Source: Bacillus aquiflavi | Lineage (GTDB): Bacteria > Bacillota > Bacilli > Bacillales > Cytobacillaceae | Length of the DNA stretch: 64,000 nucleotides | Assembly (NCBI RefSeq): GCF_019915265.1 | Contig: NZ_CP082780.1 | Location: 124,001-188,000 of the forward strand | Direction: 5' to 3' | Part shown: one piece after another, positions 43,898 to 52,494 of the stretch | Numbering within the stretch: position 1 is the first letter of the stretch | How the letters are laid out: each line of letters opens with the position of its first letter | Made by a program: the position numbers and the translations under genes | Notes under the pieces: generated by a model | Seen by the model: only the letters and a program-made list of their open reading frames with translations | Databases searched by the model: none | Told to the model about the DNA's origin: nothing

Positions 43898-45526
43898 ATG
43901 AAGCAGAAAGGCGTATTAGGTGAACTCGTTCGGGCGAGATTAACGAGTGCGGAATATGATGGTTTAACGAAAGAAACAGTGGAAAAGTTTTTAATTGAAG
44001 AGTACGGACAATTGCCGCCGCCATTTGAGATTATTCATTCAGATAAATTGCAAATTGGTGAAGAGTCTGGCTTTAACGGGACGGCAGTCCACTTTTTTGA
44101 TGAGAACCAAGGGATTAATGAAGTATACGTTATTAACCGCGGTACAGAAGGGGACTTAAGTAAATTTGCAGAATTAGGCGAAAAGTGGCTTGAAACGTTA
44201 AAGAAATATAAACAAAATCCTGAAAATTTAAGAGAAATAGTTTTTAGCGGAAATGAAGATATATATACAGACGCTTATGAAGTGCTGTTAGGTGACGATC
44301 AATCGCAAATTAGAGATAATCAAAAATTTAAAAATGAAGTGATTCAAAAAGTAAATAAAAAAAATTTATCGACTAAACCAGTTTTCTTTTTAGATGCTCA
44401 TTCGTTAGGTGGAAATCAAGGGCAAACATTAATGGTGACGAGTGGGGATTTGTTTACAGATGTAAATGTATATAACGATGCTCCGATGAATGTATACAAT
44501 ATCGTTAGAATGCATGATAAAATAAGAAAAACCGTAGAGGATAAATATGGTATTTTAGCCGACGAACACGATATTTACAAAATTAAACCATCTGAATTAT
44601 ATTCAATTCTCGACACAGAGCTAGGCAGCTATGCTAGTAAAATCACTTACTATCGAAATGAGGAAGATTTGTTAACGAATTTAACGCTTCCTTATGCTTA
44701 TCGGTTAACGAATAAGATGAATGTCGTTACATTTGATTCTGATTCGAAAGTAGGCAGACCAGTAGACTTAGCCGCCAAGTATCCGGATTTAACGGGAATG
44801 ATTGTGTCTATACTAGATCGGGCGAATCAAGTGAAAGGTTTATCTTATCCTGAAATAGCATTCTTCGCAAAATCAGGCTTCGTTGCGGCAGCTCTTCCAT
44901 CATTATTCCATAATGATTTTGAGCGAAGGATTGGTCATTTAATTGATGACTTTGAAGGAATCGATTTGACAGGTCATGCAATGGATGTCGTGATTGCACA
45001 AATCGCGAAACAATCGCAGCAAAAAATTGTGAACAACGAGCTAATGATAAAAGTGGCGGATATTGATGGCGGAGAAATTGAGATTAACCTTGATGCTGCC
45101 TATCGCTTTTATAGCGAAGGTTATTCGCTTTTGTTTGGAAAAGAGGAAACAATTCCAGCAATGGAACGTGTCTTTCAAACGTATATTGTCGAAAGTTATC
45201 AAAGACATGTGACATATACAACACAGCAGATGGCTGAAATTGAAGAGAATCCAGAAGCATTTTTATCATCATCTGACCGCTATACGGTCGATGTGCAATA
45301 TCATGTAAAATATTCGAATTTTCGCTTTTTAGATCGTCCAAGACCACAGCTTGCACCAAATATTACGATGCTTTTTGATGAAGTGATTGCAGGGATTCGG
45401 TTAGAAACGAATCGCCAAAAAGAGTTTTTAGAAAAATATAAAGACGGAATTAAAAAGTTGGCGGAAACAGATGAGCGTATTGCCCTATTATTTGATACCC
45501 ATTTAGAAAGAAGACAGTCATGGTGA
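43898..45526 (+). CDS. Lipase-like protein with helical C-terminal half, candidate type VII toxin (TslA-like)
   Basis: A 542-residue protein with no signal peptide. The N-terminal half has class 3 lipase features: oxyanion-type YVINRGTEGD (about residues 85-94) and nucleophile elbow FLDAHSLGGNQGQ (Ser near 169). The C-terminal half (about 300-542) is mostly helical with heptad patterns (QRHVTYTTQQMAEIEENPEA, ETNRQKEFLEKYKDGIKKLA). Catalytic domain first and helical secretion-type domain last is the reverse order described for TslA, a type VII-secreted lipase, and resembles DUF6792 proteins. GAGGTGG precedes the ATG. A small helical protein overlaps its 3' end and four immunity-like genes precede it. 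No ESX machinery is in the window; the toxin role is inferred. Confidence 0.6.
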   Translation: MKQKGVLGELVRARLTSAEYDGLTKETVEKFLIEEYGQLPPPFEIIHSDKLQIGEESGFNGTAVHFFDENQGINEVYVINRGTEGDLSKFAELGEKWLETLKKYKQNPENLREIVFSGNEDIYTDAYEVLLGDDQSQIRDNQKFKNEVIQKVNKKNLSTKPVFFLDAHSLGGNQGQTLMVTSGDLFTDVNVYNDAPMNVYNIVRMHDKIRKTVEDKYGILADEHDIYKIKPSELYSILDTELGSYASKITYYRNEEDLLTNLTLPYAYRLTNKMNVVTFDSDSKVGRPVDLAAKYPDLTGMIVSILDRANQVKGLSYPEIAFFAKSGFVAAALPSLFHNDFERRIGHLIDDFEGIDLTGHAMDVVIAQIAKQSQQKIVNNELMIKVADIDGGEIEINLDAAYRFYSEGYSLLFGKEETIPAMERVFQTYIVESYQRHVTYTTQQMAEIEENPEAFLSSSDRYTVDVQYHVKYSNFRFLDRPRPQLAPNITMLFDEVIAGIRLETNRQKEFLEKYKDGIKKLAETDERIALLFDTHLERRQSW

Positions 45527-45864
45527 ATCGAGGTTTTGTCCAGTTACAATTACATCACTTTGTTGAAGAGTCTGTCATGGATGCTGAAAAAGCATTAAAA
45601 AATTATTTGTCAGCAATCGAAAATCAAAATGATCATTTTTTTAATAAAGGATACACGACAAAGTCATCTGGGTTCAAAGGCAAGTTTCGTCAGGAATTTA
45701 CCGCTCGTCTTTACGACAAAAAAGAAATGATGCTCTCGTTGCATAGTTCGAATGAAGCGAAAATGTCACAGTTAATTCGTTATTTTCAACAACAGCTTTC
45801 AGATACAGTGAATCAAGAATATCAATATGAAACAGAGCTCGTTCCGATAGAAACTTCACGATAA
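45520..45864 (+). CDS. Small helical partner protein of the lipase-like gene
   Basis: A 114-residue, predicted all-helical protein (VEESVMDAEKALKNYLSAIE, MSQLIRYFQQQLSD) without signal or membrane segment. Its ATG overlaps the lipase-like stop by 7 bases and no strong ribosome site is seen, so translation is probably coupled. Type VII toxins with helical targeting domains are encoded with one or two small helical partners that bind them; this gene occupies that place. I do not recognise a family by sequence. Confidence 0.55.
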   Translation: MVNRGFVQLQLHHFVEESVMDAEKALKNYLSAIENQNDHFFNKGYTTKSSGFKGKFRQEFTARLYDKKEMMLSLHSSNEAKMSQLIRYFQQQLSDTVNQEYQYETELVPIETSR

Positions 45865-45875
45865 TATTTGTTCAT

Positions 45876-45902
45876 AAAGCCACACAAAACGTAGTGGCTT
45901 TC
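45876..45902 (+). terminator. Hairpin after the lipase-like operon
   Basis: AAAGCCAC pairs with GTGGCTTT. The T-run is weak. The 270 bases after it to 46176 show no gene apart from a probable promoter (TTGATAAAATATT near 46125). Confidence 0.5.
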
Positions 45903-46176
45903 AAACTGTTGACGGTAGTTTCTTTGCTTTCACTTCATTTCCCCATTTCGTAAAAGAATCCCTTCGCATACTTTGTCCTATTAAAATCCGCTCTATAACT
46001 ATTTGGCTAAATTAGCTGAAGAAGAACGATGAAAGCCCCAGTTTTTTGTAAAAGATGAAATGTCAAATGAAACATCTTAACTGACAATATGATTCTTTCA
46101 TAAGTAGTCGTCTCATTCATTTTTGTTGATAAAATATTGGAGCAATTCATTTGATCTATACCGGGAGGCCGTTTGA

Positions 46177-46581
46177 ATGGTTTTATTTATTTTCGAAATT
46201 GTTTTTCTTATTCTTGGAATACTTGGGAATTCATTATGTATGATATTTCTTGCTTTAGATGAAATGATTACAGAAGTTGCTTTATTTTTCAATAAAATGG
46301 TGAATTACGGTAAAGAGACAATTGGAGGAAGTTTAGAGGATGTTGATCTAATCGTTCAATATGCTCCTGTTTTGACGGTCGTGAGTATATTATTAGCACT
46401 TACTGCCTTAATTATGGTGATTGCTCGAAAAGGGTTAAAAATTTCACTCGTCTTTATTGGTTTTTCATTTTTTATTACATTAATATTAAGTATTTCTATC
46501 GACCCTTTCTATGGTTTTAATGCTGCCTTTACATTGTTTGCGCTCGCACTGCATATCGTTCGACTAGAAAAGACGTTATAA
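46177..46581 (+). CDS. Small four-TM membrane protein, paralogue A
   Basis: A 134-residue protein with about four membrane helices and a short charged loop (FFNKMVNYGKETIGGSLEDV). It ends FALALHIVRLEKTL. GGGAGG lies 8 bases before the ATG. A paralogue follows at 47189, and the two share upstream sequence (a TTGGAG then TATA(T/C)CGGGAGG stretch), so gene and control region were duplicated together. No family or function recognised; immunity or accessory role to nearby toxins is possible. Confidence 0.6.
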   Translation: MVLFIFEIVFLILGILGNSLCMIFLALDEMITEVALFFNKMVNYGKETIGGSLEDVDLIVQYAPVLTVVSILLALTALIMVIARKGLKISLVFIGFSFFITLILSISIDPFYGFNAAFTLFALALHIVRLEKTL

Positions 46582-46603
46582 CCGAAACAGTGCTCATTTA
46601 ATT

Positions 46604-46728
46604 AGAACAACAAAAAATAAATTAAAAGCAAAAGACTTTGCGGTTTATTGCGTTTCTGTTGCAGGTGGTGCTTATATCATAACTGAAATTGGGATAACTG
46701 CTATTGCAGATGTACAAACAGGCTGTTA
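46604..46728 (+). pseudogene. Short protein-like remnant
   Basis: Within the 600-base gap between the two paralogues, one frame reads KAKDFAVYCVSVAGGAYIIT then EIGITAIADVQTGC and stop, a composition like a small hydrophobic peptide, but no start codon with a ribosome site was found. The rest of the gap to 47188 looks like decayed sequence. Confidence 0.25.
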
Positions 46729-47188
46729 GTCCCTAGTTTCAGCACGTGTAAATGCGCATAATAAAAGAAGAGGCAGTTTATATTGGTGTCACTTGGGCAG
46801 CCATTTTTAATATCGAATGTCTTTAAATTTAGACTTAAGGTGGTTTCACTATCTGAAAAAAAAGAAAAAAATAATCAAGGAGATCTTTGGGTATAAATTA
46901 ATATTTTTAGTCTTATTCTCCCTTTAGTTATTTCGTTATTTTTTTAGCAGTTGAAGAAATAGAAAGAATTGGCTTCATTTTTTTCATGACTGCTTACTTT
47001 GGGAAGTGAACGATCTATGCTATCTGTCAACGGTAAATCGCAACACTTAAAGGTGAGAATTTAAGGAGTTGACAGACTCACCTCTTGTAAAATATGAAAT
47101 ATTAGCTGAAACATCATATATTAGATTAAAATGTTGTTAAAAATTTTGGAGTAACTATTTAATTTATATCGGGAGGTTTTAAATCACT

Positions 47189-47590
47189 TTGGCTACTTTT
47201 GAAATTTTCTTTCTCTTTATTGGGATATTAGTTAATCTTTTGAATCTATTATTATTTAATATGGGTAAAATGATTAACGAGATTGCTTCCTTTTTTGAAT
47301 ATTTAGTAAATATAGGTAAGGATAAAGGTGGAGAGAGTGTAGAGGTTGCTAATCTGGTTGTGAAGGATGCTCCTCTCTTAATCATTGTGTGTATATTATT
47401 AGCGATTACTGTGATCGTTATGGTTATTGCTCAAAAGGGATCAAAAGTTTCCCTTGCACTTCTTTTTTTATTACTCTTTTTTACATTAATATTAAGTACC
47501 TCAAGGAAGGATTTATTCTTTGGCGTGAATGTTGCCTTGACGTTGTTTGCGCTTGTATTACATATTATTCAACTAGAAAAGACGCGCTGA
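47189..47590 (+). CDS. Small four-TM membrane protein, paralogue B
   Basis: A 133-residue paralogue of the gene at 46177: matching helices, the loop FFEYLVNIGKDKGGESVEVA and the end FALVLHIIQLEKTR. The start is probably TTG at 47189, 12 bases after GGGAGG, a long spacing. It ends with a strong terminator. Divergence between A and B is large, so the duplication is not recent. Function unknown. Confidence 0.6.
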   Translation: MATFEIFFLFIGILVNLLNLLLFNMGKMINEIASFFEYLVNIGKDKGGESVEVANLVVKDAPLLIIVCILLAITVIVMVIAQKGSKVSLALLFLLLFFTLILSTSRKDLFFGVNVALTLFALVLHIIQLEKTR

Positions 47591-47598
47591 TTTATGAA

Positions 47599-47641
47599 CC
47601 TTGCGAAAAAACATGTTTTTTTCACAAGGTTTATTTTTTTG
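47599..47641 (+). terminator. Terminator before the yeaC operon
   Basis: CCTTGCGAAAAAACATG-type stem pairs with its complement ending CACAAGG, followed by TTTATTTTTTT. Confidence 0.8.
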
Positions 47642-47881
47642 AGGTTTATATGCGAAAAAGGTGTAATCTGACAAAATGAGCGAATAAAATACAAAGTGAT
47701 GTAACTAAATCAATTAAATAAACGACTTAAATAAATGGGAGCAATTTTTATTACAGGAAAATAATAAATTTTGTCGAATAATACTTTGAGAAGAAGTGAT
47801 CAATTTGAAAGAATTTTCAAATAAAACTAAGAAGAATTTTTAATATAAAAAAGGTAAGCGGTATTCTAGCAGGAGGAAAAA

Positions 47882-48838
47882 ATGATCGTAAATAAAATGA
47901 ATTATATGATTGAAAATATATTGCACAATATTGAAAAAGTAATGATTGGTAAGCGGAATGTAGCTGAATTAAGTTTAGTCGCTTTGTTATCAGGCGGACA
48001 TGTGTTGCTTGAAGATGTGCCTGGTGTTGGGAAGACAATGTTAGTTAAAGCATTGGCGAAATCAGTTAATGCTCAATTTAAACGAATCCAATTTACACCT
48101 GACCTTTTGCCGTCTGATGTGACAGGGGTCTCAATCTATAACCCAAAGGAAATGGAATTTCAATTTAGACCTGGTCCGATTATGGGGAACATTATTTTAG
48201 CCGATGAAATTAATCGTACTTCACCTAAAACACAATCGGCATTGCTGGAAGGATTAGAGGAGGGCAGTGTGACGATAGATGGGGTCACTCATAAGCTTGA
48301 TAAGCCCTTTTTTGTTATGGCAACGCAAAATCCGATTGAGTATGAAGGAACGTACCCGCTTCCTGAAGCACAGCTAGATCGCTTTTTATTAAAAATGGAA
48401 ATGGGCTACCCTCATTTTGATGAGGAGATGGAAGTGTTACGTAGGGCAATGAAAGTACCGCCAATTGAAGAACTGCAACCGGTTATCGATATCGCAGACT
48501 TAATTGTTTTGCAGCAGCAAATTAAAAACGTATTCGTCGATGAGACGATCAAGCGTTATATTGTTGATCTTGCAAACGGAACGAGGAATCATAATAGCGT
48601 TTACTTAGGTGTAAGTCCCCGCGGATCTATTGCGTTAATGAAAGCGGCCCAAGCGTATGCGTTTATGTATGGAAGAGATTATGTCATTCCTGATGATATT
48701 CAATATTTAACTCCTTTCGTGTTCACTCATCGTCTCATGATGAAATCAGAGGCGAAATATGCAGGCTTTCGCTCAGAAGAAATCATTTCCCGTATACTAG
48801 AAGAAACTTCTGTTCCAGTGCAAAGGTTAGTGAGATAG
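47882..48838 (+). CDS. yeaC: MoxR-family AAA+ ATPase YeaC
   Basis: A 318-residue MoxR ATPase: Walker A in LLEDVPGVGKTMLVKAL (about residue 46), Walker B IILADEINRTSPKTQSALLE, sensor segment FVMATQNPIEYEGTYPLPEAQ with the arginine finger region DRFLLKM, and a C-terminal lid. MoxR proteins act as chaperones for partner proteins, commonly encoded with a DUF58 protein and a transglutaminase-like membrane protein, exactly as here. The order yeaC-yeaD-yebA-guaA is that of B. subtilis. AGGAGG precedes the ATG; the next gene starts 2 bases after the stop. Confidence 0.92.
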   Translation: MIVNKMNYMIENILHNIEKVMIGKRNVAELSLVALLSGGHVLLEDVPGVGKTMLVKALAKSVNAQFKRIQFTPDLLPSDVTGVSIYNPKEMEFQFRPGPIMGNIILADEINRTSPKTQSALLEGLEEGSVTIDGVTHKLDKPFFVMATQNPIEYEGTYPLPEAQLDRFLLKMEMGYPHFDEEMEVLRRAMKVPPIEELQPVIDIADLIVLQQQIKNVFVDETIKRYIVDLANGTRNHNSVYLGVSPRGSIALMKAAQAYAFMYGRDYVIPDDIQYLTPFVFTHRLMMKSEAKYAGFRSEEIISRILEETSVPVQRLVR

Positions 48839-48839
48839 T

Positions 48840-50003
48840 ATGAAAAGAGTGATCGCTTTCTCGAGGCTAATGACACTCTTATGTTTAGTCGGTGTTGTCT
48901 TTTCGTATGCGATGTTTCAAGGTGGATTTGTCAGCTGGTTTTTATTTTATAGCTTAATTCCAATGGGTCTCTATGCTCTTAGCTTATTTTTTTATGATTT
49001 GAAGCATATTCACGTGAAGAGAGAATTGGTTAAAGCCGAGTTGACCGTTGGTGAAAAGTTAAAAGTCACTTTAAAGCTTCGACGCCGTTTCCCATTTCCG
49101 TTACTTTATTTAGTTGTGAAGGAACAGTTCTCATCTATGGAGAGAACGACGAAAGTGCTTCTTATTCCCGGTTTTCGTAAAGAAATGAGCTGTGAATATA
49201 TCATTGAACATTTGCCGCGTGGCGAACATTTTTTACAATCCGTTCACTTAAAAACAGGCGATCCGTTTGGCTTAATGAAAAAGGAAACAGTGTTAACTTG
49301 TGAGAATAAAATAATTGTCTATCCAAAAGTTGTTGATATTGTTTATTCCCCACTAATAAATCGCCATGATCATGGAATAGCTGCTTCTATGGAAAGAATC
49401 CAAAGAGAAACGACTGTAGCAACCGGAGTGAGGAAGTATCAGCCAGGTGATCGTTATTCTTGGATTAATTGGAAAGCTAGTGCAAAACGAAATGAAATGA
49501 TGACGAAGGAATTTGAACAGCCTCATTCGCATTATATGCTACTTGTAATGGATCGGAGCCCGAACGTTTATTTTGAAGATATTGTTTCGTTTACTGCTTC
49601 ACTCATGAAGGCAATGACGAGAAAAGGGATTCAAATCAGTCTCCTTTCTTTCGGTCCAGACCGAGTATTTTTCCCTTGCGGGGGAGGGATAGAGCAGGAG
49701 CGGCAGCTTTTTCATCACTTCATAAGAGTAGCTGATAATAGTGCAGTTCCTTTAGATAGAGTGCTAGATATGGAACGAATTTCATTACGACAAAGTGCAG
49801 CACCAGTCATTATAACTGGACAATTGAATAAAGCAATTATTGAAAAAGTGGGACAGTACACTTCTCAGGGGGCAGCTACGATTTTTTTAATCCAAGGTAA
49901 GAAGGATAAAGAAAGTAATGAAGAGCATCCTTTATTAACGTTTGCACTTTCTCGAGGAATTCATGTTAAAATTGTCGATGCTTTTTCGGAGGTGAGCCGA
50001 TGA
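48840..50003 (+). CDS. yeaD: DUF58-domain membrane protein YeaD
   Basis: A 387-residue protein with two membrane helices near the N-terminus (about 8-48) and the DUF58 signature in RKYQPGDRYSWINWKASAKR (about residues 198-217), within a vWA-like fold (LLVMDRSPNVYFEDIVSF). DUF58 proteins are thought to be clients of the adjacent MoxR ATPase. It overlaps the next gene by 4 bases (ATGA), indicating translational coupling. The precise role, perhaps cell-envelope related, is not established. Confidence 0.9.
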   Translation: MKRVIAFSRLMTLLCLVGVVFSYAMFQGGFVSWFLFYSLIPMGLYALSLFFYDLKHIHVKRELVKAELTVGEKLKVTLKLRRRFPFPLLYLVVKEQFSSMERTTKVLLIPGFRKEMSCEYIIEHLPRGEHFLQSVHLKTGDPFGLMKKETVLTCENKIIVYPKVVDIVYSPLINRHDHGIAASMERIQRETTVATGVRKYQPGDRYSWINWKASAKRNEMMTKEFEQPHSHYMLLVMDRSPNVYFEDIVSFTASLMKAMTRKGIQISLLSFGPDRVFFPCGGGIEQERQLFHHFIRVADNSAVPLDRVLDMERISLRQSAAPVIITGQLNKAIIEKVGQYTSQGAATIFLIQGKKDKESNEEHPLLTFALSRGIHVKIVDAFSEVSR

Positions 50004-52213
50004 TGAATCAAGAGGCAGCTTCTAAAAAAGTCATCTCTCTTCTATTGTATATTTTTAGTTTTATTTTATTGCTAGAGTGGTTCCGTCCGATTGAGCAATT
50101 AACAGATACAGGATATATTCATCTATTTATCCTTTTTATTGTCATCTCTTTTGGGCTCGCTTTTTTTAATGTGAATACTTCATTGACTGTCTTTGTTAAA
50201 GTTGTTTATATTATTTACTCGTTAAATCATTTATATTTGAACGCCTCTTTTTTCAAATTTAAGTGGTTTCCGCTATTTTTAGCTGATGTTAAGAAGAATA
50301 TTCAGTTCCTTTTTAGCCGTGAGTGGGATCAGTTAAGCAATCCTTTTAGAAGTTTACTTTTCTATATTTTATTATGGTTAATTACTTATTTAATTCATTA
50401 TTGGCTGATTAAGTTGAGAAGTATGTTCCTTTTTCTTTTGATGACGATTACTTATATTACCGTTTTAGATATTTTTACTCCGTATGATGCAAAATGGGCG
50501 ATTGTACGGACCGTTAGCACCGGATTTATTTTATTAGGCATGCTTGCCTTTATTAGATTAAATGAACAGGAAATAAATGTACAAAATCGCTCAATGATGA
50601 AGAAATGGTTTAGCGTATGCTTAAGTATTGTTTTACTATGTATCATTACAGGGTTCGTTGGTCCAAAGGCGGGGCCTATGTGGCCTGATCCAGTTCCTTT
50701 TTTTAAATCCGTTGGACAAGGAAATGAAAGAGAACAAGCTTCAAAAGTTGGTTATAGTATGGATGATTCGAACTTAGGCGGGCCATTTGTTGGAGATGAT
50801 GAGGTTGTCTTTACTACAGAGATCGATTCAAAGCATTATTGGAAGGCAGAAACAAAAGATGTGTATACAGGTAAAGGATGGGAAAGGTCTCATGATGATA
50901 AAGTAGTTTTCATTCATCAAGACGAACGTATTCCGATTGTTGATATTCTCGACGGGGTGGAAACGACAGAGCAGCGTTCATCTGTCATTATGAACCGTGA
51001 TTACGTTCATATTTTTTATCCTAATGGAATTAAATATATTCATACCGACACTTCATCTAATGGTGATCTATCCTACAATGTGAATAAGTCGACAGGAAAA
51101 ATTGAGCCAATTTATAATGGAAAGGCTATTGCGTTAAGCAATTATGACATTACGTATCATAACCCATCTTATCATGTAGAACATTTAAAAGAAGTAACTG
51201 ATGTGAATGCGGCTGATTTGCCTCAGTCTTTTATTGAACAATATACCCAACTTCCAGAGGGATTGCCGCAACGAACGACTCATTTAGCTGAAGAAATTAC
51301 TAGCGCGGAAAGTAATTGGTTTGATAAAGCTAAGGCGGTCGAACGCTTTTTTCAAAGTGGAGAATTTTTTTATGATCAGCGCGATGTTGCCATTCCTTCA
51401 GATCGTGATGATTACGTTGATCAGTTTTTATTTGAAACGAAAAAAGGGTACTGTGATAACTTTTCGTCTTCGATGGTTGTCATGATGCGGTCTGTAGGAA
51501 TTCCGAGCCGCTGGGTGAAAGGATTTACCGAGGGGGAATATAAAGGAGTTTCCCAAAGTGGAAAAAAGTTATACGAGATTACGAACAATAATGCCCATTC
51601 TTGGGTTGAAGTTTATTTCCCAAATGTTGGCTGGGTCCCTTTTGAACCGACAAAAGGATTTTCCAATAATGCTCAATTTAACTACCAATTAAATCAACAT
51701 AAACAGGAAGAAGTTGAAAAAGAACAGCCAGAGCAAGAAATTGAGCAGCCTAAGCAAGAAAAGGTTGAAAAGACTGAAAAGGATTCGACTGTTGCTCCTA
51801 CAATGCTTGAGAAATGGTGGAAAAGTGCCGCCGACTTTTTGAAAAACGGTTGGAAATGGATGGTTCTTTTATTATGTTTCATGCTTGCCGTCGCATTTGT
51901 CCTATATTTCATTCGCGGTAAATGGCTTCCATATTATTATCTTGTTAAATATAAGAATTTTCACGATCCAGAGCAATTTGAAAAAGCTTATTTTGTTTTA
52001 TTAAAAGAATTGGAACGTATTGGTTTAGAGAGAAAAAACGGCGATACTCTTCGTGAATTTGCAAAACATGTGGATCGTTTCTTTTCGATAAATGAGATGA
52101 CTTGTTTAACTTTAAAGTATGAACAATACGTATATAGTGGAGAATTAGCAGTCGAAGAAATTGCAGAGGTGAACGAATTATGGGAAAATTTAATTAAAAC
52201 AATGAGAACTTGA
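50000..52213 (+). CDS. yebA: Transglutaminase-like membrane protein YebA
   Basis: A 737-residue protein: about six N-terminal membrane helices (to about 215), an external part with transglutaminase-core residues Cys in KKGYCDNFSSSMVV (about 484), His in NNNAHSWVEVYFP (about 533) and acidic VPFEPTKG, a Glu/Gln/Lys-rich linker (about 567-595), one more helix (about 614-636) and a cytosolic DUF4129-type tail. Third member of the MoxR-DUF58-transglutaminase module. It is followed by the guaA leader rather than by another coupled gene. Confidence 0.9.
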   Translation: MMNQEAASKKVISLLLYIFSFILLLEWFRPIEQLTDTGYIHLFILFIVISFGLAFFNVNTSLTVFVKVVYIIYSLNHLYLNASFFKFKWFPLFLADVKKNIQFLFSREWDQLSNPFRSLLFYILLWLITYLIHYWLIKLRSMFLFLLMTITYITVLDIFTPYDAKWAIVRTVSTGFILLGMLAFIRLNEQEINVQNRSMMKKWFSVCLSIVLLCIITGFVGPKAGPMWPDPVPFFKSVGQGNEREQASKVGYSMDDSNLGGPFVGDDEVVFTTEIDSKHYWKAETKDVYTGKGWERSHDDKVVFIHQDERIPIVDILDGVETTEQRSSVIMNRDYVHIFYPNGIKYIHTDTSSNGDLSYNVNKSTGKIEPIYNGKAIALSNYDITYHNPSYHVEHLKEVTDVNAADLPQSFIEQYTQLPEGLPQRTTHLAEEITSAESNWFDKAKAVERFFQSGEFFYDQRDVAIPSDRDDYVDQFLFETKKGYCDNFSSSMVVMMRSVGIPSRWVKGFTEGEYKGVSQSGKKLYEITNNNAHSWVEVYFPNVGWVPFEPTKGFSNNAQFNYQLNQHKQEEVEKEQPEQEIEQPKQEKVEKTEKDSTVAPTMLEKWWKSAADFLKNGWKWMVLLLCFMLAVAFVLYFIRGKWLPYYYLVKYKNFHDPEQFEKAYFVLLKELERIGLERKNGDTLREFAKHVDRFFSINEMTCLTLKYEQYVYSGELAVEEIAEVNELWENLIKTMRT

Positions 52214-52260
52214 CCACATTTTTAACATCTTGATAAAATAATCATTAGCTGAATATAGTA

Positions 52261-52378
52261 GATGCCATTCATATATCCTCGATAATATGGTTCGAAAGTT
52301 TCTACCAAATCACCGTAAATGATTTGACTATGAAGGCAGATTTTAAAATGTGCTTTAGACTAGAAATCTGTTTTTTAT
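52261..52378 (+). promoter_or_regulatory. Guanine-class purine riboswitch with terminator, upstream of guaA
   Basis: P1 pairs GCC-TTCATA (52263 onward) with TATGAAGGC (to about 52338). Between them are ATATGG, GTTTCTACC and the CCGTAAATG loop typical of purine aptamers, with kissing loops around TCGATAATATGG and CACCGTAAATG. The junction reads GACTATGA, with C at the specificity position, hence guanine rather than adenine. CAGATTTT then pairs with AAATCTG followed by six T (52337-52378), an intrinsic terminator: guanine should switch guaA off. Confidence 0.9.
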
Positions 52379-52494
52379 ATTCATGAAAAAGGGGAGTTCT
52401 AGTTTTCTTTATTTTATGTGCAAGCTTTCCTATGAAGATGTTTACAATAGGAGAAGAATCAGTTAATTTACTTAAACTAAATGAGGTGACCTAC

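Noticed and set aside
52261..52340. Adenine riboswitch
   Set aside because: The junction reads GACTATG, with C at the specificity position and before a guanine nucleotide gene, which fits guanine.
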